In this document: in pieces, positions 27,727-32,884 of the stretch
How the letters are laid out: each line of letters begins with the position of its first letter
Position numbering within the stretch: position 1 is the stretch's first letter
Assembly: GCA_945885775.1 (NCBI GenBank)
Contig: CAMCZF010000006.1
Location: forward strand, 1-32,884
DNA: 32,884 nt
Direction: 5' to 3'
Origin: Rhodoferax sp. OV413
GTDB lineage: Bacteria > Pseudomonadota > Gammaproteobacteria > Burkholderiales > Burkholderiaceae_C
Notes under the pieces: generated by a model
Database searches by the model: none
What the model saw: the letters and a program-made list of their open reading frames with translations, nothing else
What the model was told of the DNA's origin: nothing
Position numbers and translations under genes: made by a program

Positions 27727-28562
27727 GCCCGGGCCGCCTGCAATAGCTCACGCGTCTTGAGAGCCTCGCGCCGCGCAGCTTGGGCAAAGTCCTCGCCCGC
27801 CGAGGCGTACAAAATGGCCCGCGACGAGTTGACGATGATGGGCGCCACGGTGCCCTGCGCGTCGCCGCGCCAGCCCGCCTTCACGGTGGCTGCGGCATCC
27901 CCGCCCTGTGCGCCCACGCCAGGAATCAGCAGTGGCAGAGTCGGCGCAATGGCACGCACCCGCTCGATCTCAGCCGGGTAGGTGGCGCCCACCACCAGGC
28001 CAAGCTGACCATTCAGGTTCCAGGTGTTATTCGCCAGCCCGGCGATATGCTCGTAGAGCAGCGGCTCGCCCGGCACGCTGGACAAGCGCTGTGATTGCAG
28101 GTCATCGCCCCCGGGGTTGGAGGTGCGGCACAGCAGGAACGCGCCTTTGCCGTGGTACTTGAGGTAGGGCTCGACCGAATCAAAGCCCATGAAAGGCGAC
28201 AGGGTGACCGCATCAGCCCCATAGCGCTCAAACGCCTCCACCGCGTACTGGGCCGCGGTGCTGCCAATGTCGCCGCGCTTGGCGTCAAGAATGACCGGCA
28301 CGCCCGGTGCCACCTGGCGCATGTGAGCCATCAGCCGCTCCAACTGGTCCTCGGCACGGTGGGCCGCAAAGTAGGCAATTTGGGGCTTGAACGCAATCAC
28401 CAGGTCGGCGGTGGCCTCCACAATAGCAGCGCAAAAATCAAAGATGCGGCTGGCATCACCGCGCAATGCGCCCGGAAACCGCGCCGGCTCCGGGTCTAAC
28501 CCCACACAAACCATGGAACCGTTTTGGCGCTCAGCGGCGCGCAGCATGTCAAGAAATGTCAT
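27723..28562 (-). CDS. pyrF: Orotidine 5'-phosphate decarboxylase (type 2)
   Basis: [50 protein letters not shown]. Confidence 0.93.
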   Translation of the reverse strand: MTFLDMLRAAERQNGSMVCVGLDPEPARFPGALRGDASRIFDFCAAIVEATADLVIAFKPQIAYFAAHRAEDQLERLMAHMRQVAPGVPVILDAKRGDIGSTAAQYAVEAFERYGADAVTLSPFMGFDSVEPYLKYHGKGAFLLCRTSNPGGDDLQSQRLSSVPGEPLLYEHIAGLANNTWNLNGQLGLVVGATYPAEIERVRAIAPTLPLLIPGVGAQGGDAAATVKAGWRGDAQGTVAPIIVNSSRAILYASAGEDFAQAARREALKTRELLQAARA

Positions 28563-28625
28563 GCGCTAATTGTAGGAACCCGAAATGAGCACCACGCCGG
28601 CCCAGCTTGACCGGACAATGCATCT

Positions 28626-29507
28626 ATGCAAACCCTGTCACGCAAACAATGGATTGGCCTGGTGCTCTTGACCCTGGTCTGGGGTGTCAACTGGCCGGTG
28701 ATGAAACTTGGGGTCACCCACTACCCGCCACTGACCTTTCGCATGCTCTCCATGTGGCTGGGCCTGCCGGTGCTGGCGCTGGGGATGGTGCTGCTGCGGC
28801 TGCCGTTTAGGGTGCCACGGGCGCATTGGCGCGAGCTGTTCTGGCTGGCACTGACCAATATGTTTGTTTGGCACGCGCTGATCATCGTGGCGGTCAAGGC
28901 GCTCAGCAGCGGGCGCGCCGCTATTCTGGGCTACAGCATGCCGATTTTTTCAGCGGTGCTGGGCGCTCTGGTGTTTGGCAGCCGGCTGGCGCCGCGCGCC
29001 TGGGCCGGCGTGGCGGCGGCAGGGCTGGGGGTGGTGTTGCTGCTGTGGAACGAGTTCACCCACCTGGCGGGCAGCCCAGTTGGGGTGCTGCTGGCGCTGA
29101 TCGCCGCCCTGACCTGGGCGCTGGGCACCAACCTGCTGCGCCGCACCACGCTACCGGTCCCCACACTGACCATCTGTTTCTGGATGACGGCCATGACCAG
29201 CGTGCTGCTGACCGTGCTGTCACTGCTGTTTGAACGAAGCCAGTGGGCGGCCCCGTCCCCCGCAGCCTGGGGTGCCATCGGCTTCAATGCCGTGCTGATC
29301 TTCGGCTTTGCCCACGCCGTCTGGTACACCATGGCGCGAGATTTGCCGCCAGTGGCCTCCACCTTGAGCGTGATGCTGATCCCGGTTCTGGGCGTCTTCA
29401 CCGGCGCATGGTGGCTGGGCGAGGTGCTGCACTGGCAAGACTGGGCCGCCGTGCTGCTGATGGTGCTGGCGATCGGCTCGGTGCTATGGCCCGCGCGCCG
29501 CGCCTGA
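28626..29507 (+). CDS. EamA/DMT family transporter
   Basis: WIGLVLLTLVWGVNWPVMKLGVTHYPPLTFRMLSM, multiple TM segments. Confidence 0.87.
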   Translation: MQTLSRKQWIGLVLLTLVWGVNWPVMKLGVTHYPPLTFRMLSMWLGLPVLALGMVLLRLPFRVPRAHWRELFWLALTNMFVWHALIIVAVKALSSGRAAILGYSMPIFSAVLGALVFGSRLAPRAWAGVAAAGLGVVLLLWNEFTHLAGSPVGVLLALIAALTWALGTNLLRRTTLPVPTLTICFWMTAMTSVLLTVLSLLFERSQWAAPSPAAWGAIGFNAVLIFGFAHAVWYTMARDLPPVASTLSVMLIPVLGVFTGAWWLGEVLHWQDWAAVLLMVLAIGSVLWPARRA

Positions 29508-30308
29508 GGCCGCAGCCAACACCACAGCACGGGCCCGGCACAGGTCTAGCCAGGCCCGCGCTTTGTCGGCCTGGGTGCGCAGCAGGTAGCTGGGGTGGTA
29601 GGTCACGATGACCGGCACCCCCAGATACTGGTAGGTCTGCCCGCGCAGCTTGCCCAATGGCAGGGTGGCAAGCTCTGGCTGGCTGCCCTGCAACAAGGCC
29701 TGCGCGGCGAAGCGGCCCATGGCCAGGATCACCTTGGGCTTGACCAGTGCGATTTCACGCTGCAAAAAGAGTTCGCAGGCCAGTAATTCCTGCGGCTGCG
29801 GGATACGCACCACCGCCGGCCGGCACTTCACCACGTTGGTCAGGTAGGCCTGCTTGGCTGGCTCGGCCACAGCCCCCGCGCTGCGGGCAAGCTTGAGCGC
29901 GCGCAGCATGTTGTCCAGCAGCTGCCCTGTCTGCCCGGCAAAGGCGCCACCCGAGCGCTCTTCCTCCTCATCAGGTGGCTCGCCCAGCACCAGCCAGTCA
30001 GCGGGCTGAGGCAGGCCCGACCGCCCGAAAACAGGCGCCCGGCGTCCGTTGCACAGCTGGCAGGCCTGGCAGCTGGCTACAGCCTGGAGCAGGGCCGGCG
30101 CATCCAGCCCGTCGGGCAAGACGCTGGCACCGCCGACCCGGACCGCATCGGGGCCGGGTTCAGCATCAAATTGGGCTGTAAGCCTTGATTTTATTGATGG
30201 TATAGCTATATTTTTTTTAGCAATCTCAGCTGCCGGCTGGGGCAACCAAACGCGTACGCCCATCTCCTGCAACATGGCACGCTGGCGGTCGTCTAGGGCA
30301 AGGCTCAT
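29484..30308 (-). CDS. Uracil-DNA glycosylase superfamily protein (family 4/5-like)
   Basis: CQACQLCNGRRAPVFGRSG, ADWLVLGEPPDEEEER, GQTGQLLDNMLRAL, TNVVKCRP, VTYHPSYLLR. Confidence 0.85.
   Translation of the reverse strand: MSLALDDRQRAMLQEMGVRVWLPQPAAEIAKKNIAIPSIKSRLTAQFDAEPGPDAVRVGGASVLPDGLDAPALLQAVASCQACQLCNGRRAPVFGRSGLPQPADWLVLGEPPDEEEERSGGAFAGQTGQLLDNMLRALKLARSAGAVAEPAKQAYLTNVVKCRPAVVRIPQPQELLACELFLQREIALVKPKVILAMGRFAAQALLQGSQPELATLPLGKLRGQTYQYLGVPVIVTYHPSYLLRTQADKARAWLDLCRARAVVLAAASGAARGP
30168..30221 (-). repeat. Short palindromic element inside the UDG-like gene
   Basis: Minus strand GCTAAAAAAAATATAGC-N22-CTTACAGCC-CAATTTG; encodes AKKNIAIPSIKSRLTAQFD in frame. Confidence 0.6.
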
Positions 30309-30318
30309 CCGGTCATTT

Positions 30319-30786
30319 TCACAGAGTCAGGCTCATGACGATCGCGTCTTCACGCTGGCCATGCCCGCTTTGGTAATACTTGGCTCGCCGGCCCACTTGA
30401 ACAAAACCCTGCGCCTGGTAGATCCGCATTGCCCGCGCGTTGCTCACCCGCACCTCGAGCCACAGGGTTTTGGCGGCCTGCCCCCGCGCCCATATCCGCA
30501 GCGCCTCCAGCATCACCTTGGCCCAGCCCCGGTACTGGTGGGCGGGGGCGACCGTGATGTTGAGCAAATGCACCTCCTCCACGCCCTTCATGGCCACAAA
30601 ATAGCCCAGCAACGTGGTGCCAGCCAGCAGCCGCTGAGCCTGGTAACCGGCCACCACCGTGTCTTCAAACACGGCGCGCGACCAGGGGTAAGCGTAGGCC
30701 AGGCGCTCAATGCGCATGACCGTGTCCAGATCATCGACGGTCATGGGTTCAAACCGAACCTCGGTCGGGGGTTTGGCCTGAATCAC
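30319..30786 (-). CDS. rimI: Ribosomal-protein-alanine N-acetyltransferase RimI
   Basis: GNAT fold: HLLNITVAPAHQYRGWAKVMLEAL, LEVRVSNARAMRIYQAQGFVQVGRRAKYY; adjacent to tsaB. Confidence 0.9.
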   Translation of the reverse strand: MIQAKPPTEVRFEPMTVDDLDTVMRIERLAYAYPWSRAVFEDTVVAGYQAQRLLAGTTLLGYFVAMKGVEEVHLLNITVAPAHQYRGWAKVMLEALRIWARGQAAKTLWLEVRVSNARAMRIYQAQGFVQVGRRAKYYQSGHGQREDAIVMSLTL

Positions 30787-31490
30787 AAGGCTGCCTTTTC
30801 CGCTGCGCGCTCCAGCGTCGTTTTGGCCACCTGGTCTCGCACATAGGTCGGCAGGGCCTGATCAGCGGGCCGGGCGCCGCCAGCCGCCAGCAGGGCAGGT
30901 GCCAGGCGCAGCAGTGCGCTGGCGGTCGGCAGGGCTGGCACCGGCCGGCCGATGCCAGCCGGCAAGCGCGCAACATACGCATCAGGCACATGGCCGGCCA
31001 GCAGGCTACCGCCCTCAGCGCTCACCTGTTCGGGCCGCAACAGAGCCGGCGCACGGGTCTGTTGCCACAGGCCGTGGCTGAACGCATAGCCGCCGACATA
31101 GATCTCATCCATGCGGGCGTCGAGCATAGCCAGCACCCGGCAACTTGCCGACTCTGGGGCCTGTTCAAATCGCGCCTGTTCGGCCAGCGCCAGCAGGGTG
31201 TCCACCGTCAGCACCGGAACCGCCGCACCCCAGGCCAGCCCCTGGGCCACCGCGCAGGCGGTTCGCAGGCCGGTGAACGAGCCTGGCCCGCAGCCAAAAA
31301 CAATGGCGTCGAGCTGCTCAAAACCCAGCCCCGCCTGCGCCATCAGCGCCTCAATTTGGGGAATCAAATGGGCCGAGGTTTGGGCGCCACCCTCGCCTTC
31401 ATGCTGCCAGCACGTGCTGCGACCGTCGCGCAGGACCTGAACGGCCACCGACATGCGCTCGGTACTGGTGTCAAAGGCCAGCAGGTTCAT
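30783..31490 (-). CDS. tsaB: tRNA threonylcarbamoyladenosine biosynthesis protein TsaB
   Basis: MNLLAFDTSTERMSVAVQV, FGCGPGSFTGLRTACAVAQGLAWG, LDARMDEIYVG. Confidence 0.93.
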   Translation of the reverse strand: MNLLAFDTSTERMSVAVQVLRDGRSTCWQHEGEGGAQTSAHLIPQIEALMAQAGLGFEQLDAIVFGCGPGSFTGLRTACAVAQGLAWGAAVPVLTVDTLLALAEQARFEQAPESASCRVLAMLDARMDEIYVGGYAFSHGLWQQTRAPALLRPEQVSAEGGSLLAGHVPDAYVARLPAGIGRPVPALPTASALLRLAPALLAAGGARPADQALPTYVRDQVAKTTLERAAEKAAL

Positions 31491-32479
31491 GCGGCCACCT
31501 TGCGCTGGATCCGGACGCCGAACAAGATGCCCAAGGTCACCAAGGCCAAGCCCGCCATCAGGTTCCACTGCAGCGGCTCACCCAGAAAAATCACCGCGCC
31601 GAAAGCCGAGAGCCCCGGCACCAGTGCTGTGATCATGGTGGAGCGCACCGGGCCATAGTGTTGAATCATGCGGGTGAAGGTGATGCCGGAGATCACCACC
31701 GAGCCCCAACCCTGGAACACGGCCTGAAACAGCAGCTCACTCGGCGGCGAGGTGAGCAGATGGTCAGGCAAGACGCCTGTCAGCACCAGCAACAGGTACA
31801 GGGGCGCATACCCCACACAAGCCAGGGCCGTGACGGCGATGGTGGCACGCACGGCATCCAGGCCGTGACGGCGCGCCAGCACGCTGTAGCAAGCCCAGCT
31901 GAAACCTGCCGTGATGAACAGCAAATCGCCTTTCCAGACCTGGCCACCGTCAAAAGCCTGCCACAGGCTGGCGCCGCCTACCAGCAAGTCACCGGTCACG
32001 ATCAGGGCCAACCCCAGCGCCCGCGCGGGCGTGATGTGCTCGCGCAGCACCAGCAGCGCCAGCAGCGCCGTCCACAGCGGCAGGCTGCCCGGCATCAAGA
32101 CCGAGGCGTGTGCGGCCGGCGCAAAAACAAAGCCGCTGTAGGCCAGCACCGAGTACAACAGACCGCCAAACAGGCCAACCTGGACCGTGATGCCCAGCGA
32201 CAACGGCGACAAGCCGAACAGCGAGGACGCCATGGCCGCGCCAGTGCGGCGGGACCGCCGCACCAACCACCAGCCCCAGGGCAGCAGCACCACGCTGGCG
32301 CCCACCACCCGGCCAAAGGCGATGTCAAAGGGCGACAGAGTGCCGCCACGCGACGGGTCGGCCGAGGCGCGGGCGATCACAATGAAAGAGGTCCAGATCA
32401 ACACAGTGACCAGGGCGGCCGCCAGCCCAATGGTGCGCGGCGAGAAGCCCAGAAGGCTGCGGGTGTCTTGGGAGGGCAT
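31487..32479 (-). CDS. EamA/DMT family transporter
   Basis: Ten TM-like segments, LLVLREHITPARALGLALIVTGDLL, FLGEPLQWNLMAGLALVTLG; start at MPSQDTRSLLGFSPRT. Confidence 0.85.
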   Translation of the reverse strand: MPSQDTRSLLGFSPRTIGLAAALVTVLIWTSFIVIARASADPSRGGTLSPFDIAFGRVVGASVVLLPWGWWLVRRSRRTGAAMASSLFGLSPLSLGITVQVGLFGGLLYSVLAYSGFVFAPAAHASVLMPGSLPLWTALLALLVLREHITPARALGLALIVTGDLLVGGASLWQAFDGGQVWKGDLLFITAGFSWACYSVLARRHGLDAVRATIAVTALACVGYAPLYLLLVLTGVLPDHLLTSPPSELLFQAVFQGWGSVVISGITFTRMIQHYGPVRSTMITALVPGLSAFGAVIFLGEPLQWNLMAGLALVTLGILFGVRIQRKVAA

Positions 32480-32482
32480 GGC

Positions 32483-32508
32483 GCCATTATCCGTGGCCGG
32501 ATAATGGC
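32483..32508. promoter_or_regulatory. 11-bp perfect inverted repeat in the 35-bp EamA/dacB divergent gap
   Basis: gccattatccg-tggc-cggataatggc; each arm contains GATAAT reading outward. Confidence 0.65.
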
Positions 32509-32514
32509 CCCTTA

Positions 32515-32884
32515 ATGACCTGTATGCCATTTTCTTTGCGATCTGTAAGGCGTGCGCTGGCCAAACTGGGCCTGTTTAGCCTGGGCGGTCTGTGCGGTCT
32601 GTGCGGTCTGTGTGGCCTGGCCGCCGCTCAGAGCCTTCCGCCAGCAGTAGAAGCCGCGCTGCAGCGCGCCAACCTGCCGCGCGACGCCGTGACACTGCTG
32701 GTGGTGGATGCCGAAGGTCGGCAAGCGCCACGCTTAAGCCACCGCGCCAACGTGCAGGTCAACCCGGCCTCGGTCATGAAACTGGTCACCACCTATGCCG
32801 CGCTCGACCTGCTGGGGCCGGCCTACAGCTGGCGCACCCCGGTTTATATTGAAGGCGCGGTGCGCGACGGCACCCTGTACGGCA
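32515..32884 (+). CDS. dacB: D-alanyl-D-alanine carboxypeptidase/endopeptidase (PBP4, DacB), 3' partial
   Basis: Signal peptide followed by LVVDAEGRQAPRLSHRANVQVNPASVMKLVTTYAALDLLGPAYSWRTPVY; SVMK is the SxxK motif. Runs off the window. Confidence 0.87.
   Translation, partial: MTCMPFSLRSVRRALAKLGLFSLGGLCGLCGLCGLAAAQSLPPAVEAALQRANLPRDAVTLLVVDAEGRQAPRLSHRANVQVNPASVMKLVTTYAALDLLGPAYSWRTPVYIEGAVRDGTLYG

Noticed and set aside
31658-32515. 285-aa plus-strand ORF
   Set aside because: Antisense to the EamA gene; Gln/Arg/His-rich shadow sequence.
1-32884. CRISPR arrays, tRNA/rRNA genes, complete IS elements or prophage
   Set aside because: No spaced repeat array, no cloverleaf or rRNA-like stretch, and no transposase, integrase or phage structural ORF was recognised.

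Overview
This 32.9-kb window is high-GC and looks like a betaproteobacterial (Comamonadaceae-like) chromosome, judged from protein content only. It is gene-dense, with about 30 coding regions. In order they are: an M81/MlrC-like peptidase (5' partial); a LuxR-family regulator and a PhyH-like dioxygenase; an asparaginase-II family protein; a MetE-C-like methyltransferase; a vanillate-demethylase-type cluster (vanA, GntR regulator, vanB); two small toxin-antitoxin modules (BrnT/BrnA and HEPN/MNT); an SDR; a DUF2892-like membrane protein; a 7TMR-DISM/GGDEF protein; a response regulator and histidine kinase; an EamA / HYKK-like kinase / AGXT2L-like PLP enzyme operon; mnmA; ssb; a GcvA-like LysR regulator; a lipoprotein; uvrA; pyrF; EamA; UDG; rimI; tsaB; EamA; and dacB (3' partial). 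No rRNA, tRNA, CRISPR or complete IS element was seen. The main second-look signals are: (1) a short palindromic element present in four copies with invariant internal spacing, three of them readable in frame inside protein genes (VanR-like N-terminus, UvrA, UDG linker); (2) a perfect 36-bp direct repeat bracketing the brnTA module; (3) a mosaic scar between mnmA and ssb containing silent-site-diverged fragments of both genes plus antitoxin fragments; (4) an FNR/Anr-type box placed exactly at -41.5 from a predicted start; (5) a recurring -10-like hexamer exactly 6-7 nt from the ATG, suggesting leaderless mRNAs; (6) a PutA C-terminal remnant beside a kinase/phospho-lyase operon. All calls come from reading the sequence; no database search was run.
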